Shown: positions 40,699 through 48,506 of the stretch, in pieces
Layout of the letters: each line of letters begins with the position of its first letter
Numbering within the stretch: the stretch's first letter is position 1
Source of the DNA: an uncultured Collinsella sp.
GTDB taxonomy: Bacteria; Actinomycetota; Coriobacteriia; Coriobacteriales; Coriobacteriaceae
Assembly: GCA_958413765.1 (NCBI GenBank)
Contig: CATYVH010000001.1
Coordinates: forward strand, 62,001-126,000
Length of the DNA: 64,000 nt
Direction of reading: 5' to 3'
Translations under genes and position numbers: made by a program
Notes under the pieces: model-generated
Seen by the model: only the letters and a program-made list of their open reading frames with translations
Told to the model about the DNA's origin: nothing
Databases searched by the model: none

Positions 40699-40859
40699 CT
40701 CACGCGCCTCCTAAAATCCGTACGTTCTTACCGATTACGCTTCGAATAGTACCAATCTGATGCGCATTTGTACAGATTTCTTCTTGACGACCTTCAATTA
40801 GATGCGTACTATGGACTCGCAATCGCAAACCAGATGCGTACTTTTAAGGAGGACTACCA
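40699..40859. promoter_or_regulatory. Prophage lysogeny switch operator region
   Basis: Repeats of a GATGCGTAC half-site: AATCCGTACGTT near 40715, TGATGCGCATTTGTAC near 40759, TAGATGCGTACTA (about 40800-40811) and CAGATGCGTACTT (about 40831-40843). One copy overlaps the -10 box of the rightward promoter. Confidence 0.65.
40784..40812 (+). promoter_or_regulatory. Rightward early promoter (PR-like)
   Basis: -35 TTGACG (40784-40789), 17-base spacer, -10 TACTAT (40807-40812), overlapped by an operator repeat. Confidence 0.75.
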
Positions 40860-41075
40860 ATGAAAAACTTAGCATCTGAGCGCACGCGCCGAAGCCTTAC
40901 GCAAGCCGAGGCGGCGAAGAAGCTCCTTGTCTCGCCCAAAACGCTCGCAAAGTACGAGGGAGACCCGGAGAGCATGCCCGGCGACTTCATCGTTCGTGCG
41001 TGCCGCTTTTACGGATGCAGCGCTGGGTACCTGCTTGATCTAAGCAACGAGCGTCGCACTCCGGCGGTGGCGTAA
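40860..41075 (+). CDS. Cro-like XRE regulator
   Basis: A 71-residue helix-turn-helix protein (SERTRRSLTQAEAAKKLLVSPKTLAKYEGDPESMPGDFIVRACRFYGCSAGYLLDLS). AAGGAGG lies 9 bases upstream. First gene of the rightward early operon and opposed to the CI-like repressor. Its TAA overlaps the next ATG (TAATG). Confidence 0.85.
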   Translation: MKNLASERTRRSLTQAEAAKKLLVSPKTLAKYEGDPESMPGDFIVRACRFYGCSAGYLLDLSNERRTPAVA

Positions 41076-41155
41076 TGCCCCGCAACCAAAGGCTCGACAT
41101 CATGCGCCGAAAATTGCAGCGCCGCTTCAAGTCCTGGAAGGGACGCCGGGCGTAA
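41075..41155 (+). CDS. 26-residue basic phage peptide
   Basis: ATG 41075 overlaps the cro stop as TAATG, and its own TAA (41153-41155) overlaps the next ATG the same way. The product MPRNQRLDIMRRKLQRRFK continues SWKGRRA, strongly basic. The double coupling makes it likely to be translated. Function unknown. Confidence 0.5.
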   Translation: MPRNQRLDIMRRKLQRRFKSWKGRRA

Positions 41156-41547
41156 TGACGTGGACGAGCAGCGAAGTCCGCTACCTCGAGGAGCACGCCG
41201 GGGACGGGGCCGTGGCCATAGCCGAGGCCCTCGGCAAGACGGCGAGGGCGGTGGAGGTCCAGGCGTCGAAATACGGGCTCTCACTCCGCAGGCGCTGGAT
41301 ATGCCCGCGTTGCGGGCGGCAGACCTTCAAGCCGCTATCTAGCCGGACCGGATGGTGCGTCTCCTGCACAAGGGAGCAGCGCGCCTCCGAGATCGCCGAG
41401 CAGGTGCGGGCGATGGAGGAGGAGGTGAAGAGGGAGGACCGCGTGAACAAGGAGCGGCAGCGGCTCTACAGCCGCAAATACCGCGCAAAACGTCAAATCG
41501 ACGAGAAGTTTTCGAGAAGCGATACCCAAGAAACGGAGGAAGAATGA
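41155..41547 (+). CDS. Phage HTH/zinc-ribbon protein
   Basis: A 130-residue protein. The N-terminus is a SANT/Myb-like helix-turn-helix (WTSSEVRYLEEHAGDGAVAIAEALGKTARAVEVQASKYGLSL, 3-44), then a zinc ribbon (CPRCGRQ...WCVSC, about 50-71), then a long basic coiled coil. Likely DNA-binding early regulator. Stop and next start overlap as ATGA. Confidence 0.7.
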   Translation: MTWTSSEVRYLEEHAGDGAVAIAEALGKTARAVEVQASKYGLSLRRRWICPRCGRQTFKPLSSRTGWCVSCTREQRASEIAEQVRAMEEEVKREDRVNKERQRLYSRKYRAKRQIDEKFSRSDTQETEEE

Positions 41548-41825
41548 CCCCTCAAAACAGATACGCGGGCACCCCCAGCAACCACACCAAGAGCGCCCGC
41601 ACGTCCAACAGGACTCCCCGCATCGTAGCACGCGAGGGCTACCGCCTGCCAGCGCAGGAGCAGGCCGACAGGCAGAAGGACGCCTTCAGGGCCGGGATGC
41701 TGGTCGGCATCACCGTGACGGCGCTCGCGATGTGCGCGCTGCTGTGGCTCTGGATTATCCCGACCATGGACGGCGCGGTGCACAGCGCGCAGGCCGCATA
41801 CGAGGCGGTGGGCGTCCATGCGTAA
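41544..41825 (+). CDS. Phage single-pass membrane protein
   Basis: A 93-residue protein with a polar N-terminal half and one membrane span (MLVGITVTALAMCALLWLWIIP, about 52-73). AGGAAGA precedes the ATG. Function unknown. Overlaps the next gene by 8 bases. Confidence 0.65.
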   Translation: MTPQNRYAGTPSNHTKSARTSNRTPRIVAREGYRLPAQEQADRQKDAFRAGMLVGITVTALAMCALLWLWIIPTMDGAVHSAQAAYEAVGVHA

Positions 41826-42153
41826 CGACGAGCGCTACAAGCCGAAGCCGCAGAGCGGCCAGCTCGAGATTTTCGGCCTCGGGGCCAAGGGCGAGGCCGA
41901 CGCCGAGGATGCGCGCCGCTGGATTGACGAGAACCCCGGCGCATGGAACTACATGGTCGAGAACGCCGTGAGGCTCTCCAAGAAGGGCTACGTGAGCGCC
42001 AACTACCTCGTCAACATGGTCCGAAACGAGCTTCACGTGGGCGTGCGCAACGGCCTCGCTCCGTCATTCGCCCGAATCATGGAGGCGCGCTACCCCAGCC
42101 TCAAGAACGCCTTCAACAAGCACCGCAGCCAGTCCGACGGGTTCACGGCATGA
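41818..42153 (+). CDS. Conserved phage hypothetical protein
   Basis: A 111-residue soluble protein (ARRWIDENPGAWNYMVENAVRLSKKGYVSANYLVNMVRNELHVGVRN). This helical pattern recurs in actinobacterial and Firmicute phages upstream of RusA, but I know no function. ATGA overlap with the RusA gene. Confidence 0.65.
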   Translation: MRNDERYKPKPQSGQLEIFGLGAKGEADAEDARRWIDENPGAWNYMVENAVRLSKKGYVSANYLVNMVRNELHVGVRNGLAPSFARIMEARYPSLKNAFNKHRSQSDGFTA

Positions 42154-42611
42154 GCTGGGTCAGGCACAGGGAGCGCTCCATGACCTTCCAGCTCGAGCTG
42201 GAGAAGATCGTGGGCAAGGAGCGCCACCGGACCGACCCGCGAACCGGACGCAACTACACCCCGAAGCAGACGAGGCTCGCCGAGGAGGCCGTACGCAAGG
42301 CCTACAGGGCCGAGCACGAGGACCACGGGGACTTCGACGGAATCGTGACCGTCGCCATCGAGACCTTCAGACCCCTGGCAAAGAGCAACCCGAAGTACTG
42401 GGTGGGCCGCGCCGACCTCGGCAAGCCCGACTGGGACAACATCGGCAAGCTCATATGCGACGCGCTCAACGGCGTCGCGTATACGGACGACGCCCACGTG
42501 GTGATGGGTGGCGTCAAGAAGGGATGCCGCACGCCATACGGCACGCCGCCGCTGGCAAAGGTGTGCATCACCCACTTCACCGAGGAATACGTAAAGGAGA
42601 AAAAGAAATGA
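42150..42611 (+). CDS. RusA-like Holliday junction resolvase
   Basis: A 153-residue endodeoxyribonuclease. The family motif KPDWDNIGKLICDALNGVAYTDDAHV (about 91-116) has the paired Asp residues that bind magnesium. Resolves four-way junctions during phage recombination and replication. It works with the ERF annealing protein and SSB downstream. It starts inside the previous stop (ATGA) and ends overlapping the next gene by 4 bases. Confidence 0.85.
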   Translation: MSWVRHRERSMTFQLELEKIVGKERHRTDPRTGRNYTPKQTRLAEEAVRKAYRAEHEDHGDFDGIVTVAIETFRPLAKSNPKYWVGRADLGKPDWDNIGKLICDALNGVAYTDDAHVVMGGVKKGCRTPYGTPPLAKVCITHFTEEYVKEKKK

Positions 42612-42928
42612 ACGACAAGTACTTCGACGGCAACATCTTCGAGGAACTCCCGGCGGACCACTTCCACAAGAAGGTGCTCGATCACGCCGCCTGCATCGCT
42701 AGCAACCTCATGCTCGATGCGGCCCACCCCGACCACACCGGCGGCGTGAAGAGCGCCAACGCCTACCACATGATGATCGCGCTGTGCGAGGCCGGGCTCG
42801 CGAAGCTCGACGAGAAGGACGTGGCCGAGAGCCGCGAGTTCGTCGCCAAGGTGCTCACGCCCATCACCAAGGAGAACGAGCGCGAGATGTGCCGCGAGTT
42901 CATGGCAGCCATTTTCGGCATCAAATAG
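42608..42928 (+). CDS. Phage hypothetical protein
   Basis: A 106-residue helical acidic protein (DHFHKKVLDHAACIASNLMLDAAHPDHTGGVKSANAYHMMIALCEAGLAKL). No family recognised. Coupled to rusA. Confidence 0.55.
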   Translation: MNDKYFDGNIFEELPADHFHKKVLDHAACIASNLMLDAAHPDHTGGVKSANAYHMMIALCEAGLAKLDEKDVAESREFVAKVLTPITKENEREMCREFMAAIFGIK

Positions 42929-42937
42929 GAGGCACGC

Positions 42938-43234
42938 ATGGAACCCATGGAGATCAGGGCCAACTTCAAGCAGGCGACGGTCAAGGGCGGCACGGCCGTG
43001 CTGCAGCTCGAGATTCTGACGAGCGACGCCAACGCCTTCCCCATCCTCAAGCTCTCCGGCAAGCCCGTCGTCCTGACGGTGGCCGACATCCAGGACGAGC
43101 TGCCGCTCGACTACGACGAGGAGGACGAGGGCGAACCGCTCCCGTTCGACCGACCGGCGAACGTGGACGCGGAGACGGGAGAGGTCTACGAGGTAATCAC
43201 GGACGAGGCGCGAATGATTGTAGACGGTGAGTAA
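42938..43234 (+). CDS. Phage hypothetical protein, acidic
   Basis: A 98-residue protein with a beta-rich first half (IRANFKQATVKGGTAVLQLEILTS) and a very acidic second half (PLDYDEEDEGEPLPFD). Resembles small DNA-mimic or recombination accessory proteins in charge only; function unknown. One-base overlap with the next gene. Confidence 0.55.
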   Translation: MEPMEIRANFKQATVKGGTAVLQLEILTSDANAFPILKLSGKPVVLTVADIQDELPLDYDEEDEGEPLPFDRPANVDAETGEVYEVITDEARMIVDGE

Positions 43235-43716
43235 TGGAGTACACGCAGGACGAGAGGCTGGCCGTGCTCACGGCCATGCAGAAGCAAATCAAACCCGCGC
43301 TCGACGAGGCCAAGGCCATCGCGCGGCAGGAAATCATGGAGGGCTTCGCCGAGACCCACACCGACCGCCGCGCCATCATCGTCGGCGAGGAGAAGGTCGG
43401 CGAGATCGGCATCAGCTACAGCAAGGCGGCCCCGGTAATCCTCAAGGAGCGCATGGACGAGGCCGTGGCCTTCCTCGACTCCATCGGCATGGTGGACATC
43501 GTGCCCAAGAAGGGATGGGAGGCGCACTTCGCCAAGGCCGGGGACAAGGTCGTGTGCACCGACACGGGCGAGACGGTCGACTGGGCCATGTGGTGCCCCA
43601 AGTCGCCAAAGACCGCAGCGGTGCGCGGCTGCGCCCCCGAGGACGTCATGCAGGCGCTCGGCCCGCGCGTCGAGGGAATGAGCGCGGCCGCCCTGCTCGG
43701 GGACGGTGAGCTGTGA
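43234..43716 (+). CDS. Phage hypothetical protein
   Basis: A 160-residue protein; the frame and TAATG coupling support it (MEYTQDERLAVLTAMQKQIKPALDEAKAIARQEIMEGFAETHTDRRAII). Placed directly before the ERF gene, so it may assist recombination, as host-nuclease inhibitors do. Not recognised. Confidence 0.6.
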   Translation: MEYTQDERLAVLTAMQKQIKPALDEAKAIARQEIMEGFAETHTDRRAIIVGEEKVGEIGISYSKAAPVILKERMDEAVAFLDSIGMVDIVPKKGWEAHFAKAGDKVVCTDTGETVDWAMWCPKSPKTAAVRGCAPEDVMQALGPRVEGMSAAALLGDGEL

Positions 43717-44387
43717 TGGCCGAGGAGATGACCATGGTCCAGGCGGTGCAGCCGGATACGTTCGACCCGTCCGCGATGTTCACCCAGCTGCTCGCGGAGG
43801 CGCAGGCCGAGATGGTCAACCCGACCAAGAGCAAGACGGGCCAGAAGGGATACCAGACCTACTCGTACTCCCCGCTTGACTTGGTCCTGAACATCATCAG
43901 GCCGCCGCTGAACAAGCGCGGAATCTTCTTCTACCAGCGCTCCGAGGTCGCCGCCAACGGCGCGGGCATGCTCCTGAACACCATCGTGGCCTTCGGCGGC
44001 GAGGAGCGCGTGCTCGACGTGAAGCCCTACGAGTACGCCAGCGACCCGCAGGAGTTCGGCAAGCGCGAGACCTACGCCCGCCGATACTCCGCGCTCATGG
44101 CCTTCGGCCTCGTGGGCGAGGAGGACACCGACGGCGACACAGGCCCCAAGGAGACGAAGGAGAAGGCTCCGACGAAGCCGCGCCCGAGCAAGCGCAAGGT
44201 GATGCTCGCCAAGATAGCGAAGCTCAAGGCCGAGTGCATGCAGAACGGCGTCAAGGAGGAGGGCCTCCGCGCGTACGAGGAGGCCAACTTCGGCACCGAC
44301 GACACGACCAAGCTCACCGACAGGCAGCTCGAGGAGCTTGGCAAGCATCTGGCCCAGATGGCCAGGGACAGTAAGGAGATTGACTAG
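43716..44387 (+). CDS. ERF-family single-strand annealing protein
   Basis: A 223-residue recombinase. The ERF core runs from GYQTYSYSPLDLVLNIIRPPLNKRGIFFYQRSE through EFGKRETYARRYSALMAFGLVGEEDTDGD (about 45-145), followed by a Lys/Pro linker and a helical tail. Anneals complementary single strands during phage recombination. Acts with the SSB encoded next. ATG 43716 preferred; GTG one codon earlier is possible. Confidence 0.85.
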   Translation: MAEEMTMVQAVQPDTFDPSAMFTQLLAEAQAEMVNPTKSKTGQKGYQTYSYSPLDLVLNIIRPPLNKRGIFFYQRSEVAANGAGMLLNTIVAFGGEERVLDVKPYEYASDPQEFGKRETYARRYSALMAFGLVGEEDTDGDTGPKETKEKAPTKPRPSKRKVMLAKIAKLKAECMQNGVKEEGLRAYEEANFGTDDTTKLTDRQLEELGKHLAQMARDSKEID

Positions 44388-44764
44388 TGAGCAGCGGAAT
44401 CAACACGGTCGCCATCAGCGGCAACCTCGGGCGCGACCCCGAGCTGCGGGCCACGCAGACCGGCACGCAGGTACTCCGGTTCTCGGTGTGCGTCAACGAG
44501 CGCCGCAAAGTCGGCGACGAGTGGCAGGACGTGCCCAACTGGGTCGACGTCACCGTTTTCGGCAAGCGCGCCGAGGCGCTCAACCGCTACCTGTCCAAGG
44601 GCACGCACGTTTGCGTCCAGGGCAGGCTGCGCCAGAGCAAGTGGGAGAAGGACGGCCAGAAGCACAGCCGCCTCGAGGTGATCGCGGACAACGTCACGTT
44701 CTCCGGCGGTGTCAAGCGCGACGACGTGCCCGACGAGGTCTACGACGACGATTGCCCGTTCTAA
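44387..44764 (+). CDS. ssb: Single-stranded DNA-binding protein
   Basis: A 125-residue OB-fold SSB (INTVAISGNLGRDPELRATQTGTQVLRFSVCVNER...VTVFGKRAEALNRYLSKGTHVCVQGRL). The acidic tail ends DDDCPF, close to the DDDIPF tip that recruits host repair proteins. Phage copy, shorter than the host one. GTG start overlaps the ERF stop. Confidence 0.92.
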   Translation: MSSGINTVAISGNLGRDPELRATQTGTQVLRFSVCVNERRKVGDEWQDVPNWVDVTVFGKRAEALNRYLSKGTHVCVQGRLRQSKWEKDGQKHSRLEVIADNVTFSGGVKRDDVPDEVYDDDCPF

Positions 44765-44773
44765 GGAGTGAAG

Positions 44774-45094
44774 ATGGAGCAGTATTCGATTCTCGACCTC
44801 GCGCTCGAGGTCTACATTCCCGGCGCGCACGGCTACGGGTGCACCGAGGGTCAGTGCGTCTACACGGTCACCAACGGCCAGGCGCTTCTGGTCGAGGCGA
44901 AGGTCAAGCGCTCGCGCGGCAACGACGCCGCGCCGAAGGTCAACAAGAAGCGCCTGCAGCGCGTGGCCATGTGCTTCGCCGCCGACCATCCCGAGGTCGA
45001 GGCCATCAGCTTCGACGTGCTCGAGGTGATCGTGGGCAGCGAGGCCACCCTGACGTTCAACGCGGCCAAGGCCGCCTTCACCTGGGAGCGATGA
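44774..45094 (+). CDS. YraN/UPF0102-like putative endonuclease
   Basis: A 106-residue protein. The stretch NGQALLVEAKVKRSRGNDAAPKVNKKRLQRVAMCFAADHPEVEAISFDVLEVIVG resembles the restriction-endonuclease-like core of YraN/UPF0102 (FVEVKTRRS...K..RL.RVA...RFDVV.V), including E-x-K (Glu-Ala-Lys). The N-terminal Asp of that fold is less clear. AAGGAG precedes the ATG. A phage recombination nuclease is plausible; moderate confidence. Confidence 0.5.
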   Translation: MEQYSILDLALEVYIPGAHGYGCTEGQCVYTVTNGQALLVEAKVKRSRGNDAAPKVNKKRLQRVAMCFAADHPEVEAISFDVLEVIVGSEATLTFNAAKAAFTWER

Positions 45095-45095
45095 C

Positions 45096-45701
45096 ATGGA
45101 GGAGGCCCAATTCAAGTGGCTTCCCAAGTTCACCGCAGCCTGCGCCAAGGCACCGGAGGAGCAGCGAGGAAAGCTCCTCTGGGCCTTGGCCCAGTACGGC
45201 ACCTACGGCATCGAGCCGGAGCTGGAGTGGCCGCTCGATGCCATCTTCGCCAGCGTCCGCGAGGACATCGACTATTCGAAACGGTGCATCGCGGCAGGCA
45301 AAACGGGTGGACGAGGCAACAGAAAGCCCCCTTTAGACGGTACTAAACCCCCCTTTAGCGAAAGCGAAACCCAAAACGACGAGCCGGAAGGAAACGACGA
45401 ACCCCTTTCGGACAGCCAAAAGGGTGACGGGGACAGCGCTGAAGCCAAAGCAAAGCAAGGCAAGGCAAAGCAAGGCAAGGCAGTTAGTAAGAGATTCGTC
45501 AAACCAGCGCTCGCGGAAGTCGAAGAGTACGTCTCGGCCAAGGGCTACACGTTCAACCCCGAGGCGTTCTGGAGCTACTACGAGGCAGTCGGGTGGAAGG
45601 TCGGCAGCAAGCCGATGAAGAACTGGAAGGCTGCGTGCTCCACGTGGCAGCAGCGCGAGGCGAAGAAGGAGGTCAAACATGATGCGTACTCAAATCTCTG
45701 A
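45096..45701 (+). CDS. Phage replication-module protein (DUF6291-like)
   Basis: A 201-residue protein. Residues 1-75 (FKWLPKFTAACAKAPEEQRGKLLWALAQYGTYGIEPELEWPLDAIFASVREDIDYSKR) fit the DUF6291 type, followed by a disordered Lys/Gln repeat linker (KAKQGKAKQGKA) and a C-terminal DnaD-like helix pair (FNPEAFWSYYEAVGWKVGSKPMKNWKAACSTWQ). It sits just before a DnaC-like loader, the usual place of a phage initiator. Overlaps the next gene by 23 bases. Confidence 0.7.
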   Translation: MEEAQFKWLPKFTAACAKAPEEQRGKLLWALAQYGTYGIEPELEWPLDAIFASVREDIDYSKRCIAAGKTGGRGNRKPPLDGTKPPFSESETQNDEPEGNDEPLSDSQKGDGDSAEAKAKQGKAKQGKAVSKRFVKPALAEVEEYVSAKGYTFNPEAFWSYYEAVGWKVGSKPMKNWKAACSTWQQREAKKEVKHDAYSNL

Positions 45702-46263
45702 CGTGCTCATGCCCGACGGGGCGCGCGAGCAGATCGCCGCAATCATGCGCTCCCGCCTCCGCAAGGCCGGGCTTCGCGGCCCCTACGCCGAAGCCGACTG
45801 CGACCTCGGCAAGCGCATGGCCAAGCTCGCCGGGAAGGGCGAGGGCGCATACCTCTGGGGCGAGCCGGGCACGGGCAAGACCTACGCCGCCGCCTGCGCC
45901 GTCCGCATGGCCGTGCTGGATGGGACGAGCGCCAAGCTGGTCACCACGAGCCGCCTGCTCGACGACATCCGCTCCGAGTACGACGGCGGCGAGCGCGGGG
46001 CGCTCCGCAGGGCCGAGCGGTACAGGCTCCTCGCCCTGGACGACCTCGGGGCCGAGCGCCCGACCGAGTGGGCCATCGAGACGCTGACGCGCCTCATCGA
46101 CACCCGCGTGGCCGAGGGCCTGCCCACCATCGTCACGAGCAACTACCGCATCGGCCAGATCAGGGACCTCTGGGGAGGCATGGCGGGCAAGCGCGTGGCA
46201 TCGCGCCTCGCCGGTGCGTGCAGGCCCATCGAGGTCAAGGGGCAGGACAGGAGGCTCGGATGA
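45679..46263 (+). CDS. DnaC/IstB-like helicase loader ATPase
   Basis: A 194-residue P-loop ATPase: Walker A LWGEPGTGKTYAA (about 58-70), Walker B LLALDDLGAE (about 117-126), sensor VTSNYRIGQI. Loads the replicative helicase at the phage origin together with the preceding initiator-like protein. Short for the family, lacking most of the N-terminal helicase-binding domain. The next gene starts inside its stop. Confidence 0.85.
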   Translation: MMRTQISDVLMPDGAREQIAAIMRSRLRKAGLRGPYAEADCDLGKRMAKLAGKGEGAYLWGEPGTGKTYAAACAVRMAVLDGTSAKLVTTSRLLDDIRSEYDGGERGALRRAERYRLLALDDLGAERPTEWAIETLTRLIDTRVAEGLPTIVTSNYRIGQIRDLWGGMAGKRVASRLAGACRPIEVKGQDRRLG

Positions 46264-46712
46264 TAGTGAGCGCATCGCAGCTCCGTGGAGTCCCGAAGGA
46301 CCGCGCGGAGCTCTACGGCAAGCCCCACGTCGGCGCGCGCTACGTCGGAAACCGCTACGAGCTGACCGCCGAGCGCTGCGGAATCTGCGGGCGGCAGGCC
46401 ACGAACTGCCACCACCTCGTGCCGAGGCGCTGCGGCGACTTCGCCCTCGTCACTCCCAGGGGCACGTGGCGGCTCCGCTCGCCGCTGATCGCCCTATGCG
46501 GGAGCGGCACCACGGGATGCCACGACGGGTTCCACGGCGGGGCGAGGTACAAGCCCGAGTGGGTGTGGGACGAGCCGGAGTTCGAGGAGGCGTGGTGGGA
46601 CGGCACGCTGCTGTGCGAGCACGAGCCGCACGACCCCGCGCTCTACGGCTACGGCCACTGGGCGATAACGGACACCAAGACGGGACGAACCATCGAGATA
46701 ACGGAGGGTTAG
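46260..46712 (+). CDS. HNH-like zinc protein of phage
   Basis: A 150-residue protein with CGICGRQATNCHHLVPRRCGD (about 42-62) and ALCGSGTTGCHDGFH. This is a CxxC...HH...C...CH arrangement typical of HNH nucleases of the RecA-dependent/Ref or phage HNHc type. Catalytic competence not certain. Reads on from the helicase-loader gene by ATGA overlap. Confidence 0.65.
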   Translation: MIVSASQLRGVPKDRAELYGKPHVGARYVGNRYELTAERCGICGRQATNCHHLVPRRCGDFALVTPRGTWRLRSPLIALCGSGTTGCHDGFHGGARYKPEWVWDEPEFEEAWWDGTLLCEHEPHDPALYGYGHWAITDTKTGRTIEITEG

Positions 46713-46714
46713 AC

Positions 46715-47119
46715 ATGGAAATCACCAACTGCGAGCAGTACGTGCTCGCCGAGCTGGACTACGAGCAGCGCCGCAACGAGCGCCTCGTGGCCGAGAACAA
46801 CAAGCTGGCCAAGCAGCTCGACGCCATGACCAAGAGGGCCGCGAGCTACTACGAGACGATCACCCGCCCGAAGACGCCCATCGAGGCGCTCGCGGACAGG
46901 GTCATGCGCGAGGAGATGCTGACCCGCTTCTCCTATGCCGAGGTGACGGGCGTGGAGGACCTGTATACCGGGAAGACGCTCGACTTCGACGAATGGTGCC
47001 ACAATGCGGTGCGCCTGAAGCAGCTGCCGGACGGCATCAGCGAGGAGACGCTCATCCAATTCATGCGCGACGACCTCAAGGCCATCTACGACGCGGAGGT
47101 GGCCGAGTGTACCGAGTAG
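46715..47119 (+). CDS. Phage coiled-coil hypothetical protein
   Basis: A 134-residue protein with an N-terminal coiled coil (AELDYEQRRNERLVAENNKLAKQLDAMTKRA, about 12-42). No recognised family. Overlaps the next gene by 13 bases. Confidence 0.55.
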   Translation: MEITNCEQYVLAELDYEQRRNERLVAENNKLAKQLDAMTKRAASYYETITRPKTPIEALADRVMREEMLTRFSYAEVTGVEDLYTGKTLDFDEWCHNAVRLKQLPDGISEETLIQFMRDDLKAIYDAEVAECTE

Positions 47120-47289
47120 AGGCTGTCGTTTTCGACAAGACCGACGGCGGCAGGCCGAGGCCGTCGAGCGGAGCCTTCTACGACGTCTGCGCGGGGAGCT
47201 TCGAGAAGTGCATGGAGTTCATCCGCGCCAACGCCGTGACCCCGCCGGACTGCCTTCCGACCTTCTACCGCATCGCCCGCGATGAATAG
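47107..47289 (+). CDS. Small phage hypothetical protein
   Basis: A 60-residue product from GTG 47107 (VYRVEAVVFDKTDGGRPRPS). Kept because it overlaps neighbours on both sides by 8-13 bases, as is usual in this operon. Function unknown. Confidence 0.45.
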   Translation: MYRVEAVVFDKTDGGRPRPSSGAFYDVCAGSFEKCMEFIRANAVTPPDCLPTFYRIARDE

Positions 47290-47674
47290 GGCGTGCGCGG
47301 GGCAGACGGTCCTAGACCTCTTCCCCGCGCCTCCGCGCGACCACGTCGAGGACACGCTCAAATGGATGTGCGACGTGCACGGGTGCATCAGGGGCGAGAT
47401 AGAGGGCGAGGTCCGCGAGCTGTACCGCGACTTCGGCACCGTCGAGGCGTTCGACCGCTGTAAGGCGCTGGTCGACTTCCATGACGGGAAGAAGTGCCAC
47501 GAGCCGCTCGGGTGCACCACCCCACGGCAGATAGGCGTGTTCGACCCGGACGTGGAGGTCCACACGGTGTGGGACCGCTGCTGGGCGGCGACCCACGGCC
47601 TGCCGATGGGGCAGGTGTTCAGATTGAGAAGCTGGGACTACGGCCGGAAGAGGCCAGGGAGCTGGATGGAATGA
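47282..47674 (+). CDS. Phage hypothetical protein
   Basis: A 130-residue Cys- and Trp-rich protein (ACAGQTVLDLFPAPPRDHVEDTLKWMCDVHGCIRGEIEGEVRELYRDF...). No family recognised. Confidence 0.5.
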   Translation: MNRACAGQTVLDLFPAPPRDHVEDTLKWMCDVHGCIRGEIEGEVRELYRDFGTVEAFDRCKALVDFHDGKKCHEPLGCTTPRQIGVFDPDVEVHTVWDRCWAATHGLPMGQVFRLRSWDYGRKRPGSWME

Positions 47675-47790
47675 GGAGACCGACCGGGGAGGACGCCATA
47701 AGGGCCGCAGCGCTGCTGTTGAGCATCCCGCTGCTCGTGGCGTGCCTCCCGCTTATCGCATACGACTGGATTAAGGAGAAGACGAGATGA
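47671..47790 (+). CDS. 39-residue phage membrane peptide
   Basis: MRRPTGEDAIRAAALLLSIP continues into LLVACLPLIAYDWIKEKTR: a single membrane span with a positive tail. ATGA overlaps on both sides support translation. Confidence 0.5.
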   Translation: MRRPTGEDAIRAAALLLSIPLLVACLPLIAYDWIKEKTR

Positions 47791-48086
47791 ACGAGATCAC
47801 TACCGAGGAGAGGCTCCGCATCGTCGAGGAGCTGAACCGAACGGCCAACGACAGCCTGGGCGGCGAGAGCCTCCAGCGGGCGCTGGCCAGAATCACCGGG
47901 GCGAAGGACACGAGCTGGCGCGGGGTCATGCGCCGCGTGGCCGAGCTGGCGTACCGCCCGACGACGCAGGTGCAGGTGGCCCCCGACGGCCGATACCACT
48001 GCTTCGCCTGCGGCCACGACGGCAGGACCGAACCCACGGGCGGCCTGAACTACTGCGAGCAGTGCGGGGCGGAGGTGACCAACTGA
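47787..48086 (+). CDS. Phage zinc-ribbon protein
   Basis: A 99-residue protein with a C-terminal double CxxC ribbon (FACGHDGRTEPTGGLNYCEQCGAEVTN preceded by HCF). An N-terminal helical part (EERLRIVEELNRTANDSLGGESLQRALARITG) resembles Lar-type or DUF-type phage accessory proteins. Function unknown. Confidence 0.55.
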   Translation: MNEITTEERLRIVEELNRTANDSLGGESLQRALARITGAKDTSWRGVMRRVAELAYRPTTQVQVAPDGRYHCFACGHDGRTEPTGGLNYCEQCGAEVTN

Positions 48087-48295
48087 TGGATAGGCCCGAC
48101 ATCTACAGCGACGGGGAGAGGCCGGAGCGCTGCGCGAACTGCAACCATGTCAGGACGACCGTGTTCCGCAGCGTCTACGGGACCGAGCGCATCGAGTACG
48201 AGTGCATGCGCAGGCCCGAGTTCATCCACCGCACCCAGGGCGAGGCGCGCTGCAACTACTGGACCGACGCGAGCTACGAGATCGGGGAGGACTAA
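48086..48295 (+). CDS. Small phage Cys-containing protein
   Basis: A 69-residue product starting at the ATG within TGATGG after the preceding stop (MDRPDIYSDGERPERCANCNH). Has CANC and two more Cys, so a possible zinc site. Function unknown. Confidence 0.45.
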   Translation: MDRPDIYSDGERPERCANCNHVRTTVFRSVYGTERIEYECMRRPEFIHRTQGEARCNYWTDASYEIGED

Positions 48296-48501
48296 TGGCA
48301 ATTATCGAAATGCCAAAGGACGTGACCCCATTCACGATCCCCGAGTATGCAACGCCCAACGAATGGGCCGAGGCTTTCAACGTGAGCGTGAGGACCGTCT
48401 ACAGGATGTGCAAGGACGGGGAGCTAATGACCGTGAGGACGCCCGGCAGCATCCGCATCTGCCGCGACATGTCCTTTGTACTGCTTGGCCTAGATAGGTG
48501 A
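48295..48501 (+). CDS. Excisionase-like HTH protein
   Basis: A 68-residue protein, YATPNEWAEAFNVSVRTVYRMCKDGELMTVRTPGSIRI (about 17-55), the winged-helix pattern of MerR/Xis-type excisionases. A directionality factor for the serine recombinase is possible though it lies 9 kb away; a simple regulator is equally possible. Confidence 0.55.
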   Translation: MAIIEMPKDVTPFTIPEYATPNEWAEAFNVSVRTVYRMCKDGELMTVRTPGSIRICRDMSFVLLGLDR

Positions 48502-48506
48502 TAGCA

